DNA of 64,000 nt. Source: an uncultured Lachnospiraceae bacterium. Lineage in GTDB: Bacteria; Bacillota; Clostridia; Lachnospirales; Lachnospiraceae. Both the position numbers and the translations under genes were made by a program. Shown here piece by piece: positions 1 through 7,687 of the stretch (within the stretch, counting starts at the first letter, position 1; each line of letters begins with the position of its first letter). Location: NCBI GenBank assembly GCA_949948735.1, contig CATLGV010000008.1, forward strand, positions 1 through 64,000, given 5' to 3'. The notes beneath the pieces are model-generated. The model did no database searches. It saw only the letters and a program-made list of their open reading frames with translations, and had not been told where the DNA came from.

Positions 1-3
1 TTT

Positions 4-711
4 ATGGAAATGACCGCATTACCTGCGGCTTTATTCTGCAATATACAAATCAGGGATATTGAACCGATTTATTTCTCTTTGATGATAAATTTTTGTATTG
101 CTTTTGCTTTATGCTATGTATGTAGGAAAACCATTATAAAAGAGTGGAATTTTGGATTACAATTTCAAAATATTCCGAATGGCTTGAAGAAATATGGTAT
201 TCCTTCCATTGTTGCTACGCTTATAGTGGCAGTTGCTTTTTGCATAGGACTTTCACCATTCAATAATAAACCAACAATATATAGAGTTATTGTAGAGGGC
301 ATTGTGTATTACATAGGTGTTGCAATAATGGAGGAAATTTATCTGAGAGGATTGTTGCAGAATATCATTGAAAAATGGTTTGGCAAACGAGATAATGCTA
401 CATTATATGCAGTTATTATTTCATCTGCACTATTTGGTTTTGGGCATATTTTTGGTGCACTTGGGCAACCAATTTTAACAATTATTTGCAAAGCTGTTTG
501 GGCTACTGCATTAGGAGTTTACTTTGGGGCGGTTTATGTCAAAACCCGAAATTTATGGATACCAATTATTTTACATTTTGTAGTGGATTTGTGCGGTATA
601 CCATTTTGTTTTTCTAAAAGTAATCAATATCCAACAATAGGATTAGTTTGCTGTTTATCAATGTATTTGTTATTAGGACTATATGGCATTTATATTATTC
701 GCAAAAAATAA
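4..711 (+). CDS. CPBP family intramembrane metalloprotease
   Basis: A 235-residue, very hydrophobic protein with about six to seven membrane segments. The CPBP (CAAX protease/bacteriocin-processing) motifs are visible: the EExxxR motif (E110, E111, R115 in MEEIYLRG), then FGFGHIFG carrying the FxxxH-type histidine, then a third polar membrane motif LHFVVDLCG. Members are glutamic-type membrane proteases used for prenyl-protein or peptide processing, bacteriocin self-immunity or peptide-pheromone maturation. The first ATG is only four bases from the window edge, so the true start could lie upstream, although the length fits the family. The base composition is clearly more AT-rich than the chromosomal genes after 2600, and the neighbours are mobile-element remnants, so I infer it is accessory. 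Substrate unknown. Confidence 0.85.
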   Translation: MEMTALPAALFCNIQIRDIEPIYFSLMINFCIAFALCYVCRKTIIKEWNFGLQFQNIPNGLKKYGIPSIVATLIVAVAFCIGLSPFNNKPTIYRVIVEGIVYYIGVAIMEEIYLRGLLQNIIEKWFGKRDNATLYAVIISSALFGFGHIFGALGQPILTIICKAVWATALGVYFGAVYVKTRNLWIPIILHFVVDLCGIPFCFSKSNQYPTIGLVCCLSMYLLLGLYGIYIIRKK

Positions 712-797
712 GATAATTTCTGCCCTATTTGCAAGCATTAAAATTGTAAAATCATTTAACGGGGTGGAAAAAAGAAAATAAATATTGTTTACCTTTT

Positions 798-836
798 GGT
801 AGCGGTTATCTTAACAGACAATCAGCTACCTTTTTT
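798..836 (+). terminator. Possible intrinsic terminator
   Basis: GGTAGC (798-803) and GCTACC (825-830) form a six-base-pair stem over a long 21-nt loop, followed immediately by six T residues (831-836). It sits between the CPBP gene and the relaxase remnant. The long loop makes it a weak terminator call. Confidence 0.4.
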
Positions 837-884
837 ATTTTCAGAAACTATCAACACAGACATAGAAAGAATGAGGTATCAGAA

Positions 885-1496
885 ATGATTGAGAGCATGA
901 ATGACGCAAGCAGAAACTTAGAGAAAGCGTTGCACCTAAGAAAAATATCTGACAGAACCGCCTTGCAGTCAGCCGACAATGCGGAGAAATTTATCACCAC
1001 AAGGAAGATAGACAGCTTTGAGAGCTTTGCGAAATTCACAGAGGACAGGGAGCAGAAATATCAGCAGTTGGAAACGGTACATCTTTCAAAGGGGCAGAAA
1101 CTAAACCGATTAAATGAACTGTCAAAAATGTATGCCCTCTTTGCGCCAATCCAAGCTGCCTATAAGGAGAGCCAGTCACTCAAAGGACTTGCAAAAATGA
1201 AATACGATAAGGAGCATAAGGACAGCTTATCGAAGTACCCCGAATTAAAGGAGCGTATGCAGAGCCTTTTACAGAATGGGGAGAAGATAACGCCGAAACA
1301 GTGGAAAGCTGAGATACAGTCCTTACAATCCGAGTATGGCAGTATCGGAAAGGAGCAGACCAAGACCGCCACAGAATTAGCGTATGCCGAGGTAGTCAGC
1401 TACAATAGGAAGAACCTTGCGAAGGAACTTCAGAACGAGAGCCGACAGCACAACAGGCAACAAGGCAAGATTAAGCGGAGGGAGGAGGAAATTTAA
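885..1496 (+). pseudogene. C-terminal remnant of a mobilisation relaxase
   Basis: An open frame of 203 residues, almost entirely charged alpha helix (repeated Lys/Glu/Gln), ending in a strongly basic tail with KIKRREEEI. This composition and ending resemble the C-terminal helical region of relaxases from Firmicute integrative and mobilisable elements. The N-terminal relaxase domain (catalytic Tyr and the HxHxH metal triad) is absent here and upstream. No good ribosome binding site precedes the ATG. I therefore call it the 3' remnant of a relaxase gene left after deletion. Alternative: a stand-alone coiled-coil protein of unknown role. The family assignment is from recognition of the tail and context, not from a diagnostic motif. 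Confidence 0.55.
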
Positions 1497-1572
1497 TGAA
1501 AATGTGATAGAAATATAGGCGTGATTGTGGTAGTATTTTAATTGAATAAATCGTAGCTTATGGAGGTACATT

Positions 1573-2040
1573 ATGAAAATAAAAAAAATGCTTGGTGCAG
1601 GAATGATTGCTGTTTGTTTAATAACAGGTTGTGCAAATCCTATGGTTGCCATATATGACAACGATATAAAAATAGCAAGTAGTACAAATTCATATAACCT
1701 TAATAATTATGAACAAACAGCAGAGGACGGACATTTTACGGCATGCGTTGAAAAAATGGAGGGCATGGACACCATATGGGTTTTTGACGCAGAGGAAGAT
1801 AAATCTTTAGATATAACATACACAATAAATGTTTCCTCTGGAAAGATGAAACTGGTATTGATAAATCCAAAGGGAGATGTTTCAATCATTGCTGAATGTG
1901 ACACCGAAATGTCAGAGCCTATTCAAAGCACTTTGAATGTAGAAAGTGGAAACAATAGAATTAAGATAGTTGCAGGCGAGAACACAAAATTTGATATTGA
2001 AATTTCTATTCAGGAGGGGGAATTTAAGGAGTTAGGTTAA
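1573..2040 (+). CDS. Putative lipoprotein of unknown function
   Basis: 155 residues with a clear lipoprotein signal: Lys-rich N-terminus, hydrophobic stretch and lipobox LITGC with the acylated Cys near residue 20. GGAGG lies seven bases before the ATG. The mature part is acidic and beta-rich with no motif I recognise. It sits alone between the relaxase remnant and an element-type small ORF and shares their AT-rich composition, so it is probably cargo of the same former mobile element. It would be anchored on the outer face of the membrane. A strong hairpin terminator follows 58 bases downstream. Confidence 0.75.
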   Translation: MKIKKMLGAGMIAVCLITGCANPMVAIYDNDIKIASSTNSYNLNNYEQTAEDGHFTACVEKMEGMDTIWVFDAEEDKSLDITYTINVSSGKMKLVLINPKGDVSIIAECDTEMSEPIQSTLNVESGNNRIKIVAGENTKFDIEISIQEGEFKELG

Positions 2041-2098
2041 ATATTAGAATAACTGTCAACTATTACTACAATCACAAATGAATAAGTAACATAGCGTC

Positions 2099-2136
2099 AG
2101 AGCGTATAGAAAAAAGTCTATGCGCTCTATTTTATT
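2099..2136 (+). terminator. Intrinsic terminator after the lipoprotein gene
   Basis: AGAGCGTATAGA (2099-2110) pairs with TCTATGCGCTCT (2117-2128), a 12-bp stem with one T-G wobble and a six-base A-rich loop, followed by ATTTTATT. Confidence 0.8.
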
Positions 2137-2152
2137 GTAAAGGAGCAGATTT

Positions 2153-2317
2153 ATGAGCAAAGACAGCAAGGCACAGCATAGAGCCACCCGACAGCACCCA
2201 CCCACAAAAATAATCGTGGAAAGGCATTATGTAGGCACTGAAAAAATGGAAACGGTATTCAAGAGGATAGCCGAGGAACTGGCAGACGCAGGACAAAAAG
2301 ACATTAAAGCGTATTAA
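2153..2317 (+). CDS. Small mobile-element protein, 3' end replaced
   Basis: A 54-residue ORF too short for routine calling. AAGGAG lies eight bases before the ATG. The sequence (RQHPPTKIIVERHYVGTEKM) resembles small TnpW-like proteins encoded in clostridial mobile elements next to recombinases and relaxases; that resemblance is from memory and moderate. Its last dozen codons (from about 2280) overlap, in another frame, DNA that codes for the YoeB toxin, so the native C-terminus has probably been lost at a recombination joint and the stop at 2315 is fortuitous. Function unknown; possibly non-functional. Confidence 0.5.
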   Translation: MSKDSKAQHRATRQHPPTKIIVERHYVGTEKMETVFKRIAEELADAGQKDIKAY

Positions 2318-2495
2318 TATGATGCTGAAAGATATTGAAAGAGGAAATTTTGATGGTATTGGAAAACCGGAGCCATTGAGGGGAGATATGAGTGGGTTTT
2401 GGAGCCGGAGAATTGATGAGGTGAATAGGCTGGTGTACCGTATTAGAGGGGATGTGATGGAGATTGCTTCCTGCAAAGGGCATTATGAAAATTAA
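2271..2495 (+). pseudogene. yoeB: 5'-truncated YoeB/Txe family toxin gene
   Basis: In the frame read from 2271 the codons give WQTQDKKTLKRIN then MMLKDIERGNFDGIGKPEPL, and later SRRIDEVNRLVYRI and SCKGHYEN, the classic body and C-terminus of the YoeB ribosome-dependent mRNA interferase, including the terminal His-Tyr pair of the active site. The N-terminal 15 or so residues of the family (usually beginning MKIWF...) are absent; upstream, the frame meets a stop at 2268-2270 inside the small element ORF. No YefM-type antitoxin is present upstream. Internal ATGs at 2319 and 2322 could only give a 57-58 residue fragment. The gene is almost certainly dead, cut where mobile-element DNA joins. Confidence 0.85.
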
Positions 2496-2597
2496 GTTAG
2501 GATTAGCAGGTTCTTCTTTTTTGCATATACTATCATTAATGACAGTGCCAAGAGCGATTGGCGCTGAAATAAGTGCAGAAAAGGAGCATGAAACGAA

Positions 2598-3380
2598 ATG
2601 TTGGTTGAAGTGGCAAAAGGGCTTGCGCTTCCCTTCATAGGAACTTCGCTTGGCGCGGCCTGCGTGTTCTTTATGAAATCAAAAATGAATAGGGCGGTAC
2701 AGAGGATGCTGACGGGGTTTGCGGCCGGTGTTATGGTTGCGGCTTCCATATGGAGTCTGTTGATTCCTGCGATGGAGCAGTCAGAGGGAATGGGGATATT
2801 TGCCTTTGTGCCCGCGGCTGCGGGTTTTTGGATTGGAATTTTTTTTCTGCTTATGCTTGACCACCTCATTCCGCATCTGCATATGAACAGTAAGGATGCG
2901 GAAGGCCCCAAAAGTAAGGTCGGGAAGACGACGATGCTGGTGCTTGCCGTCGCGCTCCATAATATTCCGGAGGGGATGGCGGTCGGCGTAGTCTATGCAG
3001 GACTGCTTGCGGGGAATGCGCAAATTACGGTTCTGGGTGCTATGGCGCTTTCGATTGGAATCGCGATTCAGAACTTTCCGGAGGGCGCGATTGTCTCTAT
3101 GCCGCTTCGGGCGGAGGGCATGAAGAAGCCGAAGGCATTTCTCTGCGGGGTGCTCTCGGGCGTCGTGGAGCCCATCGGCGCGGTGCTTACGATTCTGGCC
3201 GCAGGGGCGATTGAAAAGGCGCTGCCGTATCTGCTGGCATTTGCGGCCGGCGCAATGATGTATGTGGTGGTAGAAGAGCTGATTCCGGAGATGTCGGAGG
3301 GGGAGCATTCCGATATCGGGACAATATTTTTCGCGATTGGCTTTACGGTGATGATGAGCCTGGATGTGGCGCTGGGGTAG
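2598..3380 (+). CDS. ZIP family divalent metal transporter
   Basis: 260 residues with about eight membrane segments. The two signature ZIP motifs are present: ALHNIPEGMAVGV in the fourth segment, carrying the His and Glu metal ligands, and IQNFPEGAIVSM in the fifth. The family (ZupT-like) imports zinc and other divalent metals down their gradient into the cytosol. An AAAGGAG box precedes the start by 11 bases; an ATG nine bases earlier is out of frame and quickly stops. It marks the return to chromosomal-type, GC-richer DNA after the element remnants. Monocistronic as far as can be seen. Metal specificity cannot be decided from sequence. Confidence 0.92.
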   Translation: MLVEVAKGLALPFIGTSLGAACVFFMKSKMNRAVQRMLTGFAAGVMVAASIWSLLIPAMEQSEGMGIFAFVPAAAGFWIGIFFLLMLDHLIPHLHMNSKDAEGPKSKVGKTTMLVLAVALHNIPEGMAVGVVYAGLLAGNAQITVLGAMALSIGIAIQNFPEGAIVSMPLRAEGMKKPKAFLCGVLSGVVEPIGAVLTILAAGAIEKALPYLLAFAAGAMMYVVVEELIPEMSEGEHSDIGTIFFAIGFTVMMSLDVALG

Positions 3381-3433
3381 GGCGCGGGTATGCGCGCCTG
3401 CGTTTGGCGTATAGGAATATAACCTAAGAAAAC

Positions 3434-3462
3434 TTGAATAAGTGTCAGGAATCTGATATAAT
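3434..3462 (+). promoter_or_regulatory. Promoter of the candidate small RNA
   Basis: TTGAAT (3434-3439), a 17-base spacer, and a consensus TATAAT (3457-3462). Start of transcription expected near 3469. Confidence 0.8.
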
Positions 3463-3468
3463 GTAAGC

Positions 3469-3559
3469 ACAAAAGGAATAACCGTTACAAGTGGTTTGAC
3501 CTGTGAACAAAGTAGAAAATACCACTCTGAGACCTGCCAAAGTCCAAGGGTGGTTTTTC
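3469..3559 (+). ncRNA. Candidate ~90-nt small RNA, antitoxin-like
   Basis: A near-consensus sigma-A promoter fires into a stretch without an ORF that ends about 90 bases later in a strong terminator: ACCACTCT (3521-3528), internal loop, GAC/GTC inner stem, AGGGTGGT (3547-3554), then TTTTTCT. The layout and the ACCAC...GTGGTTTTT 3' end resemble antisense RNAs that pair with small holin-like type I toxin mRNAs in Firmicutes. I looked on the opposite strand (3560-3700) for the short hydrophobic toxin ORF and did not find it, so this is either an orphan antitoxin remnant or an unrelated sRNA. Promoter and terminator are seen directly; the functional class is inferred. Confidence 0.6.
3521..3559 (+). 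terminator. Intrinsic terminator of the small RNA
   Basis: Eight-base-pair outer stem (one G-T), 2x2 internal loop, three-base-pair inner stem, eight-base loop, then TTTTTCT. Confidence 0.8.
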
Positions 3560-3667
3560 TATGCAATATTATTGACTGATCAAATAAATAAATGACGATT
3601 ATTCCTAAAAATTTGCAGGCCCTTCTTTAATTTTGGGGCAACTTAATGTGATTGCAGTTTTCGCAAT

Positions 3668-4156
3668 TTATGAACGAATATATTTTTCAAAAAACGGATA
3701 CAGAATAATGCATAACCCCATAGGAAGCCCGAACAATACGCCGCCAATCAGGATTCCCAGAGCAAATTGCGCCATGGAACCGGAGGCAGACAGGATAAAG
3801 CTTCGTAATCCCATAACGGAGTTGATAAGAAAAATAACACCAGTTATCAACCCGGGGGAATATTTTTGATCTTTTATGGTGTAGAAGAAATGGTCACCGA
3901 AGTTGATGATTCCCCATATAAGGATGCCTATGCCAAAGCAGGTAAATTGCCTATTGAAGATATACAAAAATACGGCGGCCAAAAGCAGCGGATAATAGAT
4001 AAACAGGTTATTTGCCATCCAATGCCCGTGGGTCATGTGATAGGGCAGCCATTTGTGCTCATACATCCACTTCGGAAAGTCCCCGACTGCTTCCTCAAAC
4101 AGATGAAAGGGAAGGTAAATCATCAGATTTAACAGGACAAAGTTTATCAGGTTCAT
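3668..4156 (-). CDS. HXXEE-motif membrane protein
   Basis: 162 residues, about four to five membrane segments, carrying HLFEE near the N-terminus, the hallmark His-x-x-Glu-Glu of an uncharacterised membrane family named for that motif. Further conserved-looking histidines follow in the next segments (THGHW, GDHFF), suggesting a metal site within the membrane. Function is unknown. Its ATG overlaps the stop codon of the PadR-type regulator (ATGA at 4153-4156), so the two are translationally coupled and the regulator probably controls this protein, as PadR proteins often do for the membrane protein encoded with them. Confidence 0.75.
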   Translation of the reverse strand: MNLINFVLLNLMIYLPFHLFEEAVGDFPKWMYEHKWLPYHMTHGHWMANNLFIYYPLLLAAVFLYIFNRQFTCFGIGILIWGIINFGDHFFYTIKDQKYSPGLITGVIFLINSVMGLRSFILSASGSMAQFALGILIGGVLFGLPMGLCIILYPFFEKYIRS

Positions 4157-4689
4157 GGCTTGCCGGCCTCCTTTTTCAATTCTTTTTCAAAATTATCTTC
4201 CCATTTTTCCAGCGTTTCCAAAAGCATAAACTGTTGCTCCAATATGGTTCGCCCAAATAAAGGAATATCCTGATGCGTGGGAAGCTGTTCCGCAATCTGC
4301 GCTTTTGTGGTCTGGATGCTCTTTCTGATATTTTTAATGCATTCGGCGGCAAGGCCGTTTTCCAGTAGCGCCATGTTTACAATGACGGCGTTAAAATCCA
4401 GAAATACCCGGGTCTCGGCTAAAGAAAACCGAATCATCCATTCCCGGAAACATTCCCTGCCTGTGGGTGTGACGGTGTACAGGGTCTTTTCCGGCATATT
4501 TCCGTTTTTGACGGTTTCGCTGACGACGTAGCCCTTCGCTTCATATTGAACCACTTTTTTGTAAACGGTAAAGGAACCGATTTTTACCCAGCGGGAAAGA
4601 TTCCTGGCTTCGATTTGCTTTTGCAGGTCATAGGCGCTTTTCGGGCTTTGGCAGAGCGAACCCAAAAGGATTAAATCAATTGTTGACAT
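4153..4689 (-). CDS. PadR family transcriptional regulator
   Basis: 178 residues. The N-terminal winged helix begins MSTIDLILLGSL and SAYDLQKQIE, typical of PadR, with the wing YTVTPTGRECFREW, followed by an all-helical C-terminal dimerisation region of the Vir type. The start at 4689 has AGGGAG just upstream; a longer reading frame to 4929 lacks a ribosome binding site and covers the promoter. A perfect 10-bp inverted repeat overlaps the promoter just upstream, consistent with autorepression. It is co-translated with the HXXEE membrane protein. Ligand unknown. Confidence 0.9.
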   Translation of the reverse strand: MSTIDLILLGSLCQSPKSAYDLQKQIEARNLSRWVKIGSFTVYKKVVQYEAKGYVVSETVKNGNMPEKTLYTVTPTGRECFREWMIRFSLAETRVFLDFNAVIVNMALLENGLAAECIKNIRKSIQTTKAQIAEQLPTHQDIPLFGRTILEQQFMLLETLEKWEDNFEKELKKEAGKP

Positions 4690-4706
4690 ATTAAGCTCCC
4701 TCCTTG

Positions 4707-4734
4707 CTGTATTATATATTATTGTATAATACAG
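4707..4734. promoter_or_regulatory. PadR operator palindrome
   Basis: CTGTATTATA (4707-4716) and TATAATACAG (4725-4734) form a perfect 10-bp inverted repeat with an 8-base spacer. It covers the minus-strand -10 box, ideal for autorepression; the TGTAT...ATACA shape is like known PadR sites. Confidence 0.8.
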
Positions 4735-4754
4735 TATGAAAAGAATATTGTCAA
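4726..4754 (-). promoter_or_regulatory. Promoter of the PadR/HXXEE operon
   Basis: On the minus strand TTGACA (4754-4749), 17-base spacer, TATTAT (4731-4726). Confidence 0.75.
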
Positions 4755-4756
4755 GC

Positions 4757-4785
4757 TGGTAAATAGTGAAGTAGAGTGATATAAT
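4757..4785 (+). promoter_or_regulatory. Possible promoter of the PAS gene
   Basis: Consensus TATAAT (4780-4785) with a poor TGGTAA -35 (4757-4762) at 17 bases. Divergent from the PadR promoter. Confidence 0.5.
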
Positions 4786-4833
4786 CAGAAAAGTAAATGA
4801 TAATTTCAGAAAAACTTCGCGGAGGGAACGCTT

Positions 4834-5226
4834 ATGAAAGAGAACAAAGATTTTAGGCAGTATGGAGATTTTTATAAGAGCATCGTTGACCAGGACGCAA
4901 GCCCGATTGTCATCTGCAGTCCGGAGCATGAAATCCTTTATATGAATCCTGAGGCAGTTTCAAGATATGCCAAAAGCGGCGGGGAGAAGCTGATTGGACA
5001 GAGCATTATGGTCTGTCATAACGCGGAGACACAGAAAAAGATGCGGCAGGTCGTGGAATGGTTTGCCGCATCCCCGGAGCACAACCTTGTCTACACTTAT
5101 TATAATGAGCAGCAGAATAAGGATGTCTATATGGTTGCGCTGCGGGATGGCGGCAGGCTGATCGGATATTATGAGAAGCATGCGTACAGGAGCAGGGAGA
5201 CGATGAAGCTGTACGACCTGTGGTAG
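4834..5226 (+). CDS. Stand-alone PAS domain protein
   Basis: 130 residues. Residues ~15-65 (IVDQDASPIVICSPEHEILY, then MNPEA and LIGQSI) match a PAS fold, and the remainder fits the beta-sheet half and a short C-terminal helix. No output domain (kinase, GGDEF, helix-turn-helix) is attached, so it is probably a soluble cytosolic sensor acting through a partner. GGAGGG lies eight bases before the ATG. It is followed 56 bases later by a GNAT acetyltransferase, probably co-transcribed, with a strong terminator after that gene. Ligand and partner unknown. Confidence 0.75.
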   Translation: MKENKDFRQYGDFYKSIVDQDASPIVICSPEHEILYMNPEAVSRYAKSGGEKLIGQSIMVCHNAETQKKMRQVVEWFAASPEHNLVYTYYNEQQNKDVYMVALRDGGRLIGYYEKHAYRSRETMKLYDLW

Positions 5227-5282
5227 GAAACGGACGGTGCCGCTTATTACAGAACAAACGTCCGCATATTGAGGAGGATGAC

Positions 5283-5702
5283 ATGGAAATCAGCTATACA
5301 CAGGAAAGATGCTATAGACAGGAACAAGTACAGGTGTTATTTCAATCGGTGGACTGGATTTCGGCAAATTATCCGGAACGGGTGATAAAGGCGCTTGCAA
5401 ACTGTGAAACCGTGATTACGGCATGGGACGGCGAGCGCTTGGTGGGATTAATCAACGCGATTGACGACGGGGAGCTGACGGCATACGCGCATTATCTGTG
5501 CGTGCATCCCGATTATCAGGGCTGCGGCATCGGCAGGGAGCTTTTGCGGCAGCTGAAGGAAAAGTACGCGCGGTATCTGTATTTGATTCTGATTGCGGAG
5601 AACGCACCGTTGATTGCGTACTATGAAGCCAACGGGTTTGAGCAGATCGGGGAAAGCTTTATTATGGAAATCCGCAATCCGCGGACGGAAATCACTTTTT
5701 AA
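5283..5702 (+). CDS. GNAT family N-acetyltransferase
   Basis: 139 residues. The acetyl-CoA binding motif A is clear: LCVHPDYQGCGIGRELLRQL (R/QxxGxG/A loop), followed by YYEANGFEQIGES, the motif B end of the GNAT fold. Start chosen at 5283 because GAGGAGG sits just upstream; a longer frame to 5220 overlaps the PAS stop. GNAT enzymes move acetyl from acetyl-CoA to an amine; the substrate cannot be read from the sequence. A 16-bp hairpin terminator directly follows the stop. Confidence 0.9.
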   Translation: MEISYTQERCYRQEQVQVLFQSVDWISANYPERVIKALANCETVITAWDGERLVGLINAIDDGELTAYAHYLCVHPDYQGCGIGRELLRQLKEKYARYLYLILIAENAPLIAYYEANGFEQIGESFIMEIRNPRTEITF

Positions 5703-5703
5703 G

Positions 5704-5753
5704 CGGCATAGCAATGCTGTCGTCGGCCGCAGCATTGCTATGCCGGAATTTTT
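5704..5753 (+). terminator. Strong intrinsic terminator
   Basis: A perfect 16-bp stem (5704-5719 with 5730-5745), 10-base loop, then GAATTTTTA. It separates the PAS/GNAT unit from the convergent MFS/TetR operon. Confidence 0.85.
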
Positions 5754-5763
5754 AACGCCCTGC

Positions 5764-6999
5764 TTATTCAGACACAAGTCTTTTGAAAAATCCCCTCGCG
5801 CATAAGCCTATAGCGCATACGATGATGCCCGTCGGAAGAAAAACAAGCCAGACTGCGCCGCAAAGCGTGTCAAACAGAAGGCCGTACATGATTTGCCCCG
5901 CCGGCTGGGCGCATAAGGTGACCGCGGCGGTATAGGCCATAACCTTTCCGATAAGGCCGCCGGGCGTTCTCTGCTGAATCAGGGAGACGGCAAAAATCGA
6001 GAAAATACTGATTACAGCCTGCATACCGCAGAACGAGACCACGATGAGGGCATACCGGACGAGGGGCGGGAGTGCAAAAAGGAAGGCAAGCCCGGCAGGA
6101 ATCATAAATATGCCGGGAGCAGCCAGCAGAAGGAATAATCTGTGCGGCCGCAGCTTTCCGGCAAGCAGCCCGGCAGCGGCGCTTCCAAGGATGGTGGCAA
6201 CCGCCAGTGCGCTTTCGGCGGCGCCGTAATATTTGGCGTCAAAGCCCAGCGCCGTGCGTACGATATAGGGAAGGCCAATGGCGGTAACGCCCATGACAAA
6301 AAATCTGGAGACGGCGGTTAAAAACAGCATCTTTGCAATATCCGCCTGTTCTTTGAAGATGTATTTTATACTTGATGTCAAATCCTCCCGGATAATCGAA
6401 AGGATGCATCCCTGTCCCGTGGAAGGCTGACAATGCAGTTTAATAAAGCACTCAAACAGCGCGGTGACAAAGAAGAGGCCTACAGCTGCCGCCATGACGG
6501 GCTTCAGGCCAAAAGCGGCATAGAATATGCCGCCGAGCATGGGAGCCGTCAAGTAGGATACGGAAGCGATTTGATTTACGAGAGCGTTGCCCTTTGTTAT
6601 ATTGTCACCTGTCAGCATGGCGGGAATGCATGCCTGCACCGTAGGCGTCTCGAAGGCGCCCAGAACAGAAAGGACGATAAGTAGCGCGCTGATTACGATA
6701 AGGGCGTTTCCTTCGGACAAAAGGAGCGCGGCGCATAAGACAGAGAGGCCGCTGAGGGTATCCAGCGCAGCCATAATGCTTCGTTTGTCTGCCCTGTCGG
6801 CAAGAATGCCGCCCAGCGGGGAAAGCAGAATGGTCGGAACCACTGCGGCGGAAAGGATGCCGGCAAAGGCGGCAGCGGATCCCGTCGCCTCCAGTACATA
6901 CATGGACAGCGCAAGCTTCAGTATAAAATTTCCGAACAGGGATGAGATCTGCCCCAGAAGGAGCAGTATGAAATTCTTTGAAAACAGTCTTTCCGTCAT
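5764..6999 (-). CDS. MFS efflux transporter
   Basis: 411 residues with 12 predicted membrane segments. The N-terminal half has the MFS motif A region LGGILADRADKRSIMAALD between segments 2 and 3. It belongs to the MFS_3 type (macrolide efflux Mef / enterobactin exporter EntS-like), which expel small hydrophobic compounds using the proton gradient. Its ATG overlaps the last codons of the TetR regulator by four bases, so the pair is a typical drug-inducible efflux operon. Substrate unknown. Confidence 0.88.
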   Translation of the reverse strand: MTERLFSKNFILLLLGQISSLFGNFILKLALSMYVLEATGSAAAFAGILSAAVVPTILLSPLGGILADRADKRSIMAALDTLSGLSVLCAALLLSEGNALIVISALLIVLSVLGAFETPTVQACIPAMLTGDNITKGNALVNQIASVSYLTAPMLGGIFYAAFGLKPVMAAAVGLFFVTALFECFIKLHCQPSTGQGCILSIIREDLTSSIKYIFKEQADIAKMLFLTAVSRFFVMGVTAIGLPYIVRTALGFDAKYYGAAESALAVATILGSAAAGLLAGKLRPHRLFLLLAAPGIFMIPAGLAFLFALPPLVRYALIVVSFCGMQAVISIFSIFAVSLIQQRTPGGLIGKVMAYTAAVTLCAQPAGQIMYGLLFDTLCGAVWLVFLPTGIIVCAIGLCARGFFKRLVSE

Positions 7000-7655
7000 G
7001 TCCGGTCGCCTCCTTTTTTCGCAATATCCGATATGAGCTTTTCTGCAAAGGACAGGCCTTCGTCATCAAAGACCGGCAGTCCCATATGAGTCAGCGCCTC
7101 CGCTACAAAGCGGTATTTCCGGTGCAGCGCTTCCTCGTCCGCGGGGAATATTGACGGCATAAACCAGAAGTTGATAAGCGGCAAAAGCTCGGACAGCTCC
7201 CTGGCGTATGCTGTCTGGATGGAGCCGTCTCTTTGTCCCTCCTCTAACAATTCCAGCCACAGGGGCGTCAGAATACGCCGGTTTTCTTCGATGGCCGCTG
7301 CCAAAATGCGCGGGTCGTTCAGGATAGGGACTGCCTGTGCATTCAGGCTACTGCGCGCGGTATCGGATCGATTCAGCGCAAGCACTGCGCGGATCTTTTG
7401 TAAGCCGTTCAGGCCGGTGCGCCCTCTGACTGCCTCAAAGGGATTATTTTCAAAAAACAGCCGGTTTCCCAGCGCATGCATAACGTCCTCCTTGCTTTGA
7501 AAGCAGTGGTAAAACATTCCCTTTGCGCCTCCCGCCCTGCGCATAATATCTGCGACAGAGGTCTCTTCATATCCCTTTGCGGCAAACAGCTGCTGCGCCG
7601 CGTTCAGGATTTCTTCCTTCCATTGCTCCGGGGGTTTCTTTACAGGTCTGGCCAA
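6996..7655 (-). CDS. TetR family repressor (TTG start)
   Basis: 219 residues from a TTG start. The N-terminal helix-turn-helix is classic: ILNAAQQLFAAKGYEETSVA, then DIMRRAGGAKGMFYHCFQSKE. The frame is open to a GTG at 7694, but that start is embedded in a perfect palindrome (probable operator) and has no ribosome binding site. TTG at 7655 has GAGGAGATGAGG six bases upstream and gives the familiar family start (M)ARPVKKP. An ATG at 7667 has its GGAG directly abutting and is less likely. It probably represses itself and the downstream MFS pump. Confidence 0.85.
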   Translation of the reverse strand: MARPVKKPPEQWKEEILNAAQQLFAAKGYEETSVADIMRRAGGAKGMFYHCFQSKEDVMHALGNRLFFENNPFEAVRGRTGLNGLQKIRAVLALNRSDTARSSLNAQAVPILNDPRILAAAIEENRRILTPLWLELLEEGQRDGSIQTAYARELSELLPLINFWFMPSIFPADEEALHRKYRFVAEALTHMGLPVFDDEGLSFAEKLISDIAKKGGDRT

Positions 7656-7687
7656 TTTAATCCTCATCTCCTCTGTAAAATAATTAA

